Shown here: positions 26,423 through 34,938 of the stretch, one piece after another
Position numbering within the stretch: the stretch's first letter is position 1
Layout: every line of letters begins with the position of its first letter
Origin: Bradyrhizobium sp. Ghvi
GTDB taxonomy: Bacteria > Pseudomonadota > Alphaproteobacteria > Rhizobiales > Xanthobacteraceae
Length of the DNA: 64,000 nt
Assembly (NCBI RefSeq): GCF_900115265.1
Contig: NZ_FOVU01000004.1
Span: forward strand, 680,987 to 744,986
Direction: 5' to 3'
The notes under the pieces: model-generated
What the model was told of the DNA's origin: nothing
The model's input: only the letters and a program-made list of their open reading frames with translations
Database searches by the model: none
Program-made: the position numbers and the translations under genes

Positions 26423-27514
26423 ATGAAACGCCGTACATTCCTCAGGGGCGGCGCGGTTGCCGGCGCGACGACGCTGGTTGCTGCCCCTGCGATCGCGCAG
26501 AGCGCGCCCGAGATCAAATGGCGCCTGACCTCGAGCTTCCCGAAGTCGCTCGACACCATCTACGGCACGGCGCAGACCTTTGCGAAATATGTTGCCGAAG
26601 CCACCGACAACAAATTCCAGATCCAGACCTTTGCGGCGGGCGAGATCGTTCCCGGTCTCCAGGCACTCGATGCCGTCAGCGTCGCCACCGTCGAGATGGC
26701 GCAGACGCCCCTCTATTTCTACATCGGCAAGGAGCCGGCACTGGCCTACGCAACCGGTGCTCCGTTCGGAATGAATCATCGGCACCAGGAATCCTGGTGG
26801 TACTTTGGTGGCGGCGCCGACCTCGCCAACGAGGCGCTGAAGCCGTTCAAGGCGCACGCCATTCTCTGCGGTAATTCCGGTACCCAGATGGGTGGCTGGT
26901 TCCGCAAGGAGATCAAGACGGTCGACGATCTCAAGGGCCTCAAATTCCGTATAGCCGGCATGGGCGGCCATGTGCTGGCGCGGCTCGGCGTCGTCCCGCA
27001 GCAGATCGCGGGTGGCGACATCTATCCGGCGCTGGAGAAGGGCACGATCGACGCAGTCGAGTTCGTCGGCCCCTATGACGACGAGAAGCTCGGCTTCCAG
27101 AAAGTCGCCAAATATTACTATTTCCCCGGCTGGTGGGAGGGCGGCGCCATGCTGCACATGATCGTCAATGACGAGAAGTGGGCGAGCTTGCCGAAGCACT
27201 ACCAGGCGATCGTCAACCAGGCGGCCTCGGCGGCCGGCGCCTGGATGCTCGAGAAATATGACAGCGTGAATCCGGCGGCGCTGAAGCGACTGATCGCAGG
27301 CGGCGCGGAGCTGAAAGCCTTCCCGCAGCCGGTCCTCGAGGCCTGCTACAATGCGACCCAGGAGCACCTGAACGAACTCGCCGCCAAGAGCGACCTGTTC
27401 AAGCGCACCAAGGAAAGCCACGATGCGTATATGAAGGAGCTGCTGTTCTATACGCAGATCGCGGAGAATTTTTACGACAACTATCTGCTCAGCAAGATGC
27501 GCAACAAGAGCTGA
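26423..27514 (+). CDS. TRAP transporter substrate-binding protein (DctP family), orphan
   Basis: A 363-aa periplasmic solute receptor. A twin-arginine signal (KRRTFLRGGAVAGA) starts the protein, followed by the DctP fold with GGGADLANEALKPF, the MGGWFRKEIKTVDDLKGLKFRI region that supplies the ligand Arg, and GGDIYPALEKGTIDAVEFVGP. Such receptors deliver carboxylates, for example keto acids, to DctQM permeases. No DctQ or DctM gene is adjacent, so it must pair with a permease elsewhere. ATG is fixed by AGAGAG upstream. Confidence 0.9.
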   Translation: MKRRTFLRGGAVAGATTLVAAPAIAQSAPEIKWRLTSSFPKSLDTIYGTAQTFAKYVAEATDNKFQIQTFAAGEIVPGLQALDAVSVATVEMAQTPLYFYIGKEPALAYATGAPFGMNHRHQESWWYFGGGADLANEALKPFKAHAILCGNSGTQMGGWFRKEIKTVDDLKGLKFRIAGMGGHVLARLGVVPQQIAGGDIYPALEKGTIDAVEFVGPYDDEKLGFQKVAKYYYFPGWWEGGAMLHMIVNDEKWASLPKHYQAIVNQAASAAGAWMLEKYDSVNPAALKRLIAGGAELKAFPQPVLEACYNATQEHLNELAAKSDLFKRTKESHDAYMKELLFYTQIAENFYDNYLLSKMRNKS

Positions 27515-27522
27515 GCGAGGTC

Positions 27523-27629
27523 GTCATTCCGGGGCGCGTCTCTTGGCGCGAACTCGGATATCCATTTCACCGCGCGTATTGTAGCCTGATGGATTCCGGG
27601 CGCGCGACTTTGTCGCGCCCCGGAATGAC
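27523..27629. repeat. Palindromic intergenic repeat (GTCATTCCGGGGCGCG type)
   Basis: Outer arms GTCATTCCGGGGCGCG and its reverse complement enclose about 75 bp between convergent genes. A second internal inverted repeat (GCGCGACTTTGTCGCGC) lies at the right end. Probably a two-way transcription-end element. Confidence 0.75.
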
Positions 27630-27645
27630 ACGCGAAGGGAGCAGC

Positions 27646-28419
27646 CTACGTCGCCCCTAACCCCAGCTTCGCATAGATACGCCTTGCATAGATGCCGAAC
27701 GCGTCCGTCGTCTTCAACGGCAGGTCGCGCGGGAAGGGCAGGTCGATGGGGAAGTAATCGGCCATCTTCGCGGGTCCCGCGGTCAGCACCGCGCAGTGCG
27801 ACGACAGGAACACCGCCTCCTGGATCGAATGCGTGACGAAGACGATGGTCTTGCCGCTCTCGCGCCAGATCCGCAGCATCTCAAGATTCATCTGCTCGCG
27901 CGTCAGCGCATCCAGCGCGCCGAACGGCTCATCCATCAGGATCAGTTTTGGATCGTGGATGAAGGCGCGCGCGATGGCGGTGCGCTGCTGCATACCGCCG
28001 GAGAGCTCTCGCGGATATTTCTGCTCATAGCCGGCAAGTCCGACCAGTTTGAGCAGATCGCGCGCCCGCTCGCGCGCGGCCTTCATCGGCAGACCGACGA
28101 TCTCGGCGGGCAGCAGCACGTTGTCCAGGATGGTGCGCCATTTCAAGAGCAGCGCCTGCTGGAACACCATGCCGATGTCGCGGCTCGGATCGAACGGACT
28201 TATGTCATTGCCGATTGTCACCGTGCCGCCGTCGGCGCCGTGCAGGCCGGCCAGGATCTTCATCACCGTGGTCTTGCCGCAGCCGGACGGGCCGACCAGC
28301 GAGACCAGCTCACCTTCCTGGACGTCCATCGTGACGTCGGACACCGCCAGAAACTCGGCGCCGCCACTGCGATAAACCTTTCGGACGCCTTGCAGGCTGA
28401 TGAAGGGCTTCGAGCTCAT
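27646..28419 (-). CDS. ABC transporter ATP-binding protein (nitrate/taurine/NMT1 type)
   Basis: A 257-aa ATPase of the SsuB/TauB/NrtD-type. It has Walker A GPSGCGKT (about 43-50), Q-loop VFQQALLLKW, signature LSGGMQQR and Walker B LILMDEPFGALD. It powers the permease encoded at 31338, with the binding protein at 32938. ATG 28419 overlaps the TGA of the upstream dihydrodipicolinate-synthase-like gene (ATGA), so it is translationally coupled and the last gene of the five-gene operon. The open frame upstream of the ATG is a shadow of that gene. Confidence 0.93.
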   Translation of the reverse strand: MSSKPFISLQGVRKVYRSGGAEFLAVSDVTMDVQEGELVSLVGPSGCGKTTVMKILAGLHGADGGTVTIGNDISPFDPSRDIGMVFQQALLLKWRTILDNVLLPAEIVGLPMKAARERARDLLKLVGLAGYEQKYPRELSGGMQQRTAIARAFIHDPKLILMDEPFGALDALTREQMNLEMLRIWRESGKTIVFVTHSIQEAVFLSSHCAVLTAGPAKMADYFPIDLPFPRDLPLKTTDAFGIYARRIYAKLGLGAT

Positions 28420-29471
28420 GAAAGCCATTTTTCCAAATTGGCGGCGACGAAGGCATCGTCGCTGAGGTCGGCGTGCTCGCGCGTGACGCGGTCGATCTCC
28501 TCTTTCTGACCGGGGCTGAGGCCTTCGTTCGGATCGAGGCACCACAGGCCCTGCATCAAGCCCTGGCGCCGCAGGATTTCGTGGCAGCCGGCGATGCAGC
28601 CATGGAAATTGTTGGTGACGTCGAAGAAGGCGCTGTTGCAATCGGTGACGCGGGCATCGAGCGCGAGCAGATCGGCCGGCACGCTGTCCTTGTGCCGCGC
28701 CGCCTTGCAGCGCTCGAACTGCTTGACGGCGCTCGCCGTCCAGACCGACCAGTGGCCGAGCAGGCCGCCTTTGAAATAGGTGCGCGTGGTGACGCCCTTG
28801 TCGCGAAGGTCAAACGGCAGCATCAGGTCGAGCAGGATGTGATCGTCATTGCCGGTGTAGAGCGCGACCCGGTCGAGCGCGCCCGCCGCCGCGACGCCGC
28901 GCAGCACGTCGAGCGTGCGATAGCGGTTGAACGGCGCGATCTTGATTGCGATCACATTGTCGATCGCGGCAAAGCGCTGCCAGAAGCCGCTCGACAGGAT
29001 GACGCCGCCGACGGCAGGCTGCAGGTAGAAGCCGACAAGTGGGATCTCGGCGGCGACAGCCATGCAATGCGCGATGATCTCGTCTTCGGTGGCGCTCTTC
29101 ATCCCGGCGAGGCTGAGCAGGCCGGCGTGATAGCCGATATCGCGCGCGGTGCGGGCTTCGGCGGTTGCCTGCCGGGTCGGGCCGGCGAGGCCCGCGACCA
29201 TCGCGAGCGGGCGCCGGGTCCAGCTTGACGCCGTCTCGGCTGCAAGCTCCAGCACGGGACGATAGAGACCGATGTCGCGGATCGCGAACTGCGTTGTGTG
29301 GACCCCGATGGCAAGGCCGCCGGAGCCGGCGTCGATGTAATAGCGCGTTAGTGCGCGCTGATGGGTCTTGTCGAGCTGCCGCTCGGCGGTGAGCGCGAGC
29401 GGATGCGCCGGCAGCACGGTGCCCTCGGCAATCAGCTTGCGGATGTCGCTGTCGATCTGGCTGTGGTGCAT
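28416..29471 (-). CDS. Dihydrodipicolinate synthase-family aldolase
   Basis: A 351-aa member of the DapA/NAL superfamily: a TIM barrel that usually forms a Schiff base between a substrate keto acid and a Lys. The IAIKIAPFNR segment (about 173-182) holds the likely Schiff-base Lys, and YRTLDVLRGV follows. The N-terminal motif is weaker than in true DapA, so it is probably a catabolic aldolase or lyase rather than a lysine-pathway enzyme. It sits inside an ABC import operon next to an epimerase and acetyltransferase, consistent with breakdown of the imported compound. Confidence 0.85.
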   Translation of the reverse strand: MHHSQIDSDIRKLIAEGTVLPAHPLALTAERQLDKTHQRALTRYYIDAGSGGLAIGVHTTQFAIRDIGLYRPVLELAAETASSWTRRPLAMVAGLAGPTRQATAEARTARDIGYHAGLLSLAGMKSATEDEIIAHCMAVAAEIPLVGFYLQPAVGGVILSSGFWQRFAAIDNVIAIKIAPFNRYRTLDVLRGVAAAGALDRVALYTGNDDHILLDLMLPFDLRDKGVTTRTYFKGGLLGHWSVWTASAVKQFERCKAARHKDSVPADLLALDARVTDCNSAFFDVTNNFHGCIAGCHEILRRQGLMQGLWCLDPNEGLSPGQKEEIDRVTREHADLSDDAFVAANLEKWLS

Positions 29472-29477
29472 GGTGTC

Positions 29478-30299
29478 CTATCCGAATTCAGGGCCGGCGA
29501 CGGCGAATGGCAATTCCTCGCTCGCTGCCGTGGCGGGGCCGAACCGCATCCGCTGGAACGGGCGCTCGATGGTCCAGCCAGATGTGGTCAATCCTTCGAG
29601 GAAGGCTTCCTGCGGCGCGACCGCGTCGAGCAGAAGAGGACCGGTCTCGGAGCGTACGATCGCATCGACCAGGGCCAGCGCTGCCGAGGCATTGTCGGCG
29701 AATAACGGGCCGACGTGACGGGCGGTCCGGCCATCGCGAACCAGCGCAATGGCCCCGTTCGCGGAGACGATGCGCGAGCCGGAGCGCTGAGCGAAAGCTG
29801 AGAGCAGGGCGGTGCGATCGAACCCGGTGGCCCGCCGGTCGCGCGCGCGAAGCGCATCGATGCTCGCGGAGAAAGGTGGTGGCGCTTCGGCCCGCGCGGA
29901 CTTCGCCAGCTTCAGCCGACGCAATTGCAGCGTCGGCGTGAATCCGAGCGGGCCATAGACGGCGACGCCGGCGGGCGTCGCGTCGAGCCAGCAGGTCAGG
30001 CCGTTCTTGCGTGCCGTCTCCAGGCAGGCATCGACGAGGCGGGTCGCGAGGCCGCGCCGGCGGTGGCTTGATGTCACCAGCACCATGCTGATCCAGGCGT
30101 TGTTGCCGGAGTAGGGCAGCAGGGCGGCGGTTGCGACCAGCAGCACGCCGGTGCGGATGCCGAAGACGACGCCGTCGCGCAGGAAGATGCGCCAATCCTC
30201 TTCGGTCTGGTTCCAGCGTGCTTCCGTCGACAGCACGAGCCCCGCCATCGCATCTTCGGGGCCGAGCTTGATCACGGCAAGCCCGTCAGTAGCGGCCAT
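29478..30299 (-). CDS. GNAT-family N-acetyltransferase
   Basis: A 273-aa acetyltransferase. The first half holds the GNAT fold, with acetyl-CoA loop RRRGLATRLVDACLE (about 84-98) and VYGPLGFTPT after it. The second half is an additional domain ending EERPFQRMRFGP-like, also typical of GNAT proteins with a C-terminal extension. It probably acetylates an amine derived from the imported substrate (inference). Its start overlaps the stop of the upstream epimerase gene by 14 bp, and its stop lies 6 bp before the next start. Confidence 0.88.
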   Translation of the reverse strand: MAATDGLAVIKLGPEDAMAGLVLSTEARWNQTEEDWRIFLRDGVVFGIRTGVLLVATAALLPYSGNNAWISMVLVTSSHRRRGLATRLVDACLETARKNGLTCWLDATPAGVAVYGPLGFTPTLQLRRLKLAKSARAEAPPPFSASIDALRARDRRATGFDRTALLSAFAQRSGSRIVSANGAIALVRDGRTARHVGPLFADNASAALALVDAIVRSETGPLLLDAVAPQEAFLEGLTTSGWTIERPFQRMRFGPATAASEELPFAVAGPEFG

Positions 30300-31323
30300 C
30301 GCGCACCTCGTATTTGGTCGGCTTGCCGAGGCTCGGCATCGCGCGGGAGACCCAGTCGGCGGTCCAGGCGATCAGCTGTTCGGTGTCCACCACGGGCATG
30401 CCGAATAGCTTCACGGCTTGCGAGGTATCCGTCAGCCACGCCGTCGGCTCTTCCTTGCCTGTCAGTACTGGCGCGCGGCCGAAGCGGGCGCCGAACTCTT
30501 GTGCGAGATCGCGAACGGCCAAAATCTCGTGGCCGCTGACATTGATCGGCGAAGTCGGCGCGGTGCAATGCGCCAGGCAGCGCAGTGCCTGGGCGGAGGC
30601 ATCACCTTGCCAGATGAAATTGACATGGCCGAGGCTGACGTCGATCGGCGCACCCGCGAGCACCTTTGTCGCGATGTCGTGAAGCACGCCGTAACGCATG
30701 TCGATGGCGTAGTTGAGCCGGAACAGCCGGCCCGGCGTTCCGAACTTGCGCGAGAAATACTCGAACATGCGCTCGCGCCCCACGCAGGACTGAGCATATT
30801 CGCCGGGCGGGTTCGGCGCCATCTCCTCGGTCGAACCTGCGCCCTCGACCGCGACGAACGGGTAGACGCAGCCGGTCGAGAACGCCACGATCCGCGACGA
30901 TGCGAAGGCCTGCGCGACCAGCGCCGGCACATGCGCGTTCATCGCCCAGGTCAGCGACAGATCGCCTTCGGCGCCGAACTTGCGGCCGGCCATGAAGACG
31001 ATGTTCGGCGCTTTCGGCAGCGCATCGATCGCGGCTTCATCCAGCAGGTCGCAATTGATGGTCTCGATGCCACGCGCTTGCAGCCAGTGCTTGACGCTTG
31101 CATCAGTGAAGCGGGCGACCCCAATGACGCGTCGTTCTGGGGCGGCCGCTTTCGCAAGGCCTGCCAGCGTCGGGCCCATCTTGCCGGCGACGCCGAGGAT
31201 CATGATGTCGCCCTCGACCTTGTCGAGATCGTCGATCAACGCTTGCGTCGGCCGGCAGAGGAGATCGTCGAGGGCAGCGATGTCGGGGATCGTTTTCGGC
31301 AGCGTGTGGCGGGTGAGGAGCAT
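30286..31323 (-). CDS. NAD-dependent epimerase/dehydratase-like protein
   Basis: A 345-aa extended short-chain dehydrogenase-like protein. A Rossmann nucleotide loop (ILGVAGKMGPTLAGL) lies at about residues 42-56, later than usual. FSTGCVYPF holds the Ser/Thr and the active-site region; a Tyr-x3-Lys is not clearly preserved, so the catalytic chemistry may differ from classic epimerases. Second gene of the operon after the permease, overlapping the acetyltransferase. It may convert a sugar-like or keto intermediate. Confidence 0.8.
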   Translation of the reverse strand: MLLTRHTLPKTIPDIAALDDLLCRPTQALIDDLDKVEGDIMILGVAGKMGPTLAGLAKAAAPERRVIGVARFTDASVKHWLQARGIETINCDLLDEAAIDALPKAPNIVFMAGRKFGAEGDLSLTWAMNAHVPALVAQAFASSRIVAFSTGCVYPFVAVEGAGSTEEMAPNPPGEYAQSCVGRERMFEYFSRKFGTPGRLFRLNYAIDMRYGVLHDIATKVLAGAPIDVSLGHVNFIWQGDASAQALRCLAHCTAPTSPINVSGHEILAVRDLAQEFGARFGRAPVLTGKEEPTAWLTDTSQAVKLFGMPVVDTEQLIAWTADWVSRAMPSLGKPTKYEVRDGRY

Positions 31324-31337
31324 CGATTGGTCCTTGG

Positions 31338-32108
31338 TCAGGTTTGCCTGGCATCGCCCACGACGAACATGTGTTCGAGGGCGAGCACCAGGCCGTAGAG
31401 AGCGACGCCGAGCAGGGTCAGCAGCACGACGGCCATCACCATCGCGGGCGTGTCGAGCGAGGATTGCACCTGGATCATGAGGTAACCGAGCCCGCGTTCG
31501 GAGGCGATGAACTCGCCGACGATGGCGCCGGCCACCGCGAGAATGGCGCCGACCTTCATGCCGGAGAAGATGTAGGGCAGCGACCCCGGCAGCTGGATCT
31601 TTCGGAACAGCGTCCAGCGCGAGCCGCGCAACGATTTGACGAGATCGAGCAGATCGGGCTCGACCTCGCGCAGGCCTCGTGCGGTGGTGAGCAGGATCGG
31701 GAAGAAGCAGATGCTGAAGGCGATCAGGATGTTCGGCACGATGCCGTAGGAGAACCAGACGATGAACAGCGGTCCGAGCGCGACTTTCGGGATCATGTTC
31801 AGCGTCACGAACAGCGGCAGCAGCACGAGGCTGATGAGCGGCGCCCAGCTGAAGACCACGGCGAGGGCGATGCCGACGACCGCGCCGAGCGCGAAGCCAC
31901 CGAGGATCTCGATTCCCGTCACCAGCGTGTTGGCGCCCCAGGCGTAGCTTGCGGTTCCCAGCGTCTGCACCGTCGCGAGCGGCGAGGGCAGGATGAATTT
32001 CGGCACGTGGAAGGCATCGACCAGGACCTGCCAGAGCATGAGCACGGCGAGGTGCACGATCAGGACGATCGCAAAGCTGCGCGCCGGATTTGCTCCGCGA
32101 ACTGCCAC
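31338..32108 (-). CDS. ABC transporter permease (SsuC/TauC type)
   Basis: A 256-aa inner-membrane permease with about six helices and the typical EAA-like loop in the second half (LVKSLRGSRWTLFRKIQLPGSLPYIFSGMKVG). It matches the permeases of sulfonate, nitrate and NMT1-type systems. GTG 32108 is the start because GAGGAG lies just upstream; the longer frame enters the operator region. It is the first gene of the operon, directly behind the TetR gene and an operator-like palindrome. Confidence 0.92.
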   Translation of the reverse strand: MAVRGANPARSFAIVLIVHLAVLMLWQVLVDAFHVPKFILPSPLATVQTLGTASYAWGANTLVTGIEILGGFALGAVVGIALAVVFSWAPLISLVLLPLFVTLNMIPKVALGPLFIVWFSYGIVPNILIAFSICFFPILLTTARGLREVEPDLLDLVKSLRGSRWTLFRKIQLPGSLPYIFSGMKVGAILAVAGAIVGEFIASERGLGYLMIQVQSSLDTPAMVMAVVLLTLLGVALYGLVLALEHMFVVGDARQT

Positions 32109-32173
32109 CGGTGCTCCTCGTTGCCGCGGCTCCCCTGCCTCGGCGGCAAGCCTAACCGGCCTTCCGCCAAGTT

Positions 32174-32189
32174 TCAACCAATCGGTTGA
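32174..32189. promoter_or_regulatory. Candidate operator between tetR and the permease operon
   Basis: TCAACC and GGTTGA are perfect arms around AATC, located directly after the TetR stop codon and 66 bp upstream of the permease start. Thirteen of 16 bases match the site at 32840-32855. Confidence 0.6.
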
Positions 32190-32837
32190 TTACGGCCGGA
32201 GCGACTGCAGCACCAGATCGACGACATGCCGGCGGCGGGCGCGACGCGCGGTGCGGCTCGACAGGTCTTTGCCGAAGATTGCCGACAGCGTCGGCGTGTT
32301 GGAGAAAAAGAAATAGCTGAGGCCCGCGATGGAGATGTAGAGCTGGACGGGGTCGATCCCCTTGCGGAACAGGCCCGAGCGCACGCCTTCGTGAAGGATG
32401 TGGGAGACGCTCTTGACCAGCGGCGAATGCATGGCCTCCAGCCGCGTCGAGCCGCGGACGTGGCGGGCACCGCCGCGGTTCTCGTCGTTCAAAAGCACGA
32501 TAAAATCGGGGTTCGTCGCCAAATGATCGAACGAGGCTTCGATCAGCCGGCGGATCGCCTTTTCCGGCGCCAGGCCCTCGAGATTGAGCCTGCGCTCCTG
32601 CTCGCGGATGTCTTCGTAGACCCATTCGAGCACGGCGAGGTAGAGCGCGTCCTTGTCGCCGAAATAGTGATAGACCAGCTGCTTGTTGACGCCGGCGCGC
32701 TCGGCGATCTCGTCGACGCGGGCGCCCGCAAAACCGTGCCGGGCAAACTCGAGGCGCGCCGCGGTGAGCAGCTTCTTGCGGGTGGCGACGGGGTCACGCC
32801 GCTGCGGCGCGGTGTCGCCTGATCGTTTTGCCGGCAT
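32190..32837 (-). CDS. TetR-family regulator of the ABC/aldolase cluster
   Basis: A 215-aa repressor. The N-terminal helix-turn-helix (RKKLLTAARLEFARHGFAGARVDEI, then VNKQLVYHYFGDKDALYLAVLE) is followed by a ligand domain resembling the RutR/TetR_C group. It lies between the divergent binding-protein gene and the permease operon, with matching palindromes on both sides (32174 and 32840), so it very likely controls both. The ATG at 32837 is used; a TTG start 21 bp upstream is possible and would overlap the operator. Confidence 0.88.
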   Translation of the reverse strand: MPAKRSGDTAPQRRDPVATRKKLLTAARLEFARHGFAGARVDEIAERAGVNKQLVYHYFGDKDALYLAVLEWVYEDIREQERRLNLEGLAPEKAIRRLIEASFDHLATNPDFIVLLNDENRGGARHVRGSTRLEAMHSPLVKSVSHILHEGVRSGLFRKGIDPVQLYISIAGLSYFFFSNTPTLSAIFGKDLSSRTARRARRRHVVDLVLQSLRP

Positions 32838-32839
32838 TT

Positions 32840-32855
32840 CCAACCAAACAGTTGA
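32840..32855. promoter_or_regulatory. Candidate operator upstream of tetR and the binding-protein gene
   Basis: The 16-bp site CCAACCAAACAGTTGA matches the palindrome at 32174-32189 at 13 positions. It covers the tetR start region and faces the divergent gene at 32938. Confidence 0.55.
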
Positions 32856-32937
32856 CAAGTTGAGGGCGGGCTTGTTGCATTGGTAGCCTCACATGAGAAG
32901 AGCGACAAGCCGGGGCGCGGGATCGAGGAGAGATGCG

Positions 32938-33942
32938 ATGAAGCATTTGCAGGCGGCTTTTGTAGCCCTGATGCTCGGTGTATCGGCGGCCCCGGCGAGT
33001 GCGGGCGAGGCGGTCAACCTGATCTTGAACTGGACGCCGACGGCCGACCACTCGCCCTATTATTATGCCAAGGCGCAGGGCTGGTACGATAAGGCCGGCA
33101 TCGACCTCACGATCGAGACCGGCAAAGGCTCAGGCGTCTCCGCGGCCAAGGTGGGCTCCGGCGGCTCGCCGTTCGGCGTCGCCGATCTCGCCACCATGCT
33201 GGTGGCGAAGGGCAAGGGCGCCGACGCGGTGGCTGTGATGAGCGTCTACGCCAACACCGGGCAAACGTTCTACTGGCTGAAGAGCTACGGCCTGAACGGC
33301 GTGAAGGATTTTGCCGGCCACAAGATCGGCAACCCGCCGGGCGACGCCTCGCGCGTAATGTGGCCGGCATTTGCGAAAGCGGCGGGTCTCGCGCCCGACT
33401 CCGTCGGCTTCGTCAATGTCGGGCCGACCGCGAAGATCGCCGCACTGAAGAGCCACACCGTCGACATCATCAGCGACTTCTACAACGAGCACGATCTCAA
33501 GGTGATCGAGTTCGGCTCCGATCTCGGTTACGTCAACTGGAAGGACATCGGCCTCAACCCTTACGGCAATTCGTTGATCGTCAACGGCGCCTATTTGCGG
33601 AAGAACCCGAAGCTGGTCGAGGAATTCGTGCGCGTGACGCAGAAGGCCTTTGCGGCCTGCGTCGCCGACGTCACGCCCTGCCTGAAGGCGCTGCTCGACC
33701 AGGTCTCCGGCCTCGACAAGGAGAACCAGCAGCGCCAGTGGGAGCGCATCAAGGTTTTGATGACGGACGAGTTCACGACGACGAAGGCGCTCGGCTGGAT
33801 CGACGGCGAGCGGATGATGAAGGACTATGAGCTCGTCCAGACCTACCTCGGCATGGAGAAGCCGTTCGACGTGACGACGGCGTTCACGACGAAGATGCTG
33901 GATCCCTCCATCAAGATGGATGCGAGCAAGGTGAAGAAGTAG
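32938..33942 (+). CDS. ABC transporter substrate-binding protein (NMT1/THI5-like)
   Basis: A 334-aa secreted binding protein with a signal peptide (LQAAFVALMLGVSAAPASA) and the NMT1-like pattern LNWTPTADHSPYYYAKAQGWYDKAGIDL near the N-terminus, later GIGKG-like GSGVSAAKVGSGG. Members bind pyrimidine precursors, sulfonates, nitrate or aromatic compounds; the ligand is not readable. GAGGAG precedes the ATG. It is divergent from tetR and partners the permease (31338) and ATPase (27646). Confidence 0.92.
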   Translation: MKHLQAAFVALMLGVSAAPASAGEAVNLILNWTPTADHSPYYYAKAQGWYDKAGIDLTIETGKGSGVSAAKVGSGGSPFGVADLATMLVAKGKGADAVAVMSVYANTGQTFYWLKSYGLNGVKDFAGHKIGNPPGDASRVMWPAFAKAAGLAPDSVGFVNVGPTAKIAALKSHTVDIISDFYNEHDLKVIEFGSDLGYVNWKDIGLNPYGNSLIVNGAYLRKNPKLVEEFVRVTQKAFAACVADVTPCLKALLDQVSGLDKENQQRQWERIKVLMTDEFTTTKALGWIDGERMMKDYELVQTYLGMEKPFDVTTAFTTKMLDPSIKMDASKVKK

Positions 33943-33972
33943 GGGGCTCGTTCCTCGCCTTATGCTCCACTT

Positions 33973-34110
33973 GTGTCCCGGACGCAGCGTAGCGTCCCTT
34001 CGACGGTGCGCTGCAGGGCCGGGGGCCCATGTTGCGGTACTGTATCGTGTTGCCTTCTGGGTCCCTGCACCGCGCAGCAATGCTTGCGCGTTGCAGCGCG
34101 TCCGGGACAC
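33973..34110. repeat. Large palindromic repeat (GTGTCCCGGACGC type)
   Basis: GTGTCCCGGACGC (33973-33985) and its exact reverse complement (34098-34110) enclose about 110 bp with further inner pairing (AGCGT, GCGCTGCAG and GCAGCGCG parts). It lies between the binding-protein gene and minC. It is a member of a repeat class common in bradyrhizobial intergenic DNA (from general knowledge). Confidence 0.75.
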
Positions 34111-34153
34111 GCGAGCGCTGCCCGCCACCCCACCCACGTAACCCCACGGAGAA

Positions 34154-34169
34154 TTAACCGGCCGTTAAC
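34154..34169. promoter_or_regulatory. CtrA box upstream of minC
   Basis: TTAA (34154-34157), seven bases, TTAAC (34165-34169) matches the CtrA consensus exactly. A second degenerate copy (TTAA-N7-ATAA) follows at 34186-34200. The minC start is 51 bp downstream of the first box. Confidence 0.65.
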
Positions 34170-34219
34170 CATATCGGCGGCATCGTTAACCATTCAATAA
34201 CGGGAACGAGTCGGCCGCC

Positions 34220-34918
34220 ATGGAGGCCCTAGCCAAACCTCAACGCCAGATGGTGCGACTGCGCGGACGCTCCTATGTGGCCTTCGTGTTCGTGCCGACG
34301 GTTCCGATCCAGGACTGGCTCCTGGAAATCGACGCCACCATTGCGCGGTCGCCTGGCTTCTTTGCCGGTCGGCCCGTGGTGATCGACCTGTCCTCGGTCG
34401 ATCTCAGCCAGGCCGGCATCGGCCATCTGCTCACCAGCTTGCAGGATCGAAACATTCGCGTGCTCGGGATCGAGGGAGTGGAGGAGGCGCGGCTGACGCC
34501 GTCGATGCCGCCGCTGCTCTCGGGCGGGCGGAGCTGCGTGGTCGAGCAGAGTGCTCCCAAGAAATCCGAGGCGAAGGCCGAAGCCAAGCCAACCTCGCTG
34601 CTGCTCGAGAGTCCTGTGCGCTCCGGTCAGACCGTGATCTTCCCTGACGGCGACGTCACCATTTTGGGCTCGGTCGGCTCCGGTGCCGAGGTCGTGGCCG
34701 GCGGCTCCATTCACATCTACGGCGCACTCCGCGGCCGCGCCATGGCGGGCGTGAACGGTCACACGAGCGCGCGCATCTATTGTCAGAAGATCGAGGCCGA
34801 ACTGCTTGCAATCGATGGGTTTTATCAGACTGCCGACGACATCGACGCCGCTCTTCGCGGCCGGCCGGCCCAGGCCTGGCTGCAGGGCAACACCATGCGA
34901 ATTACAGCGCTGAACTGA
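34220..34918 (+). CDS. minC: Septum site-determining protein MinC
   Basis: A 232-aa FtsZ antagonist. The N-terminal domain (about 1-105) carries the FtsZ-binding fold, a charged Lys/Glu/Ala linker covers 110-125, and a right-handed beta-helix C-terminal domain follows with the typical GDVTILGSVGSGAEVVAGGSI and YGALRGRAMAGVNG repeats that dimerise and bind MinD. First gene of minCDE; 20 bp to minD. CtrA-type boxes lie upstream. Part of the system that keeps Z-rings away from the poles. Confidence 0.97.
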   Translation: MEALAKPQRQMVRLRGRSYVAFVFVPTVPIQDWLLEIDATIARSPGFFAGRPVVIDLSSVDLSQAGIGHLLTSLQDRNIRVLGIEGVEEARLTPSMPPLLSGGRSCVVEQSAPKKSEAKAEAKPTSLLLESPVRSGQTVIFPDGDVTILGSVGSGAEVVAGGSIHIYGALRGRAMAGVNGHTSARIYCQKIEAELLAIDGFYQTADDIDAALRGRPAQAWLQGNTMRITALN

Positions 34919-34938
34919 CCAGAAGGGAGATATTTGAG

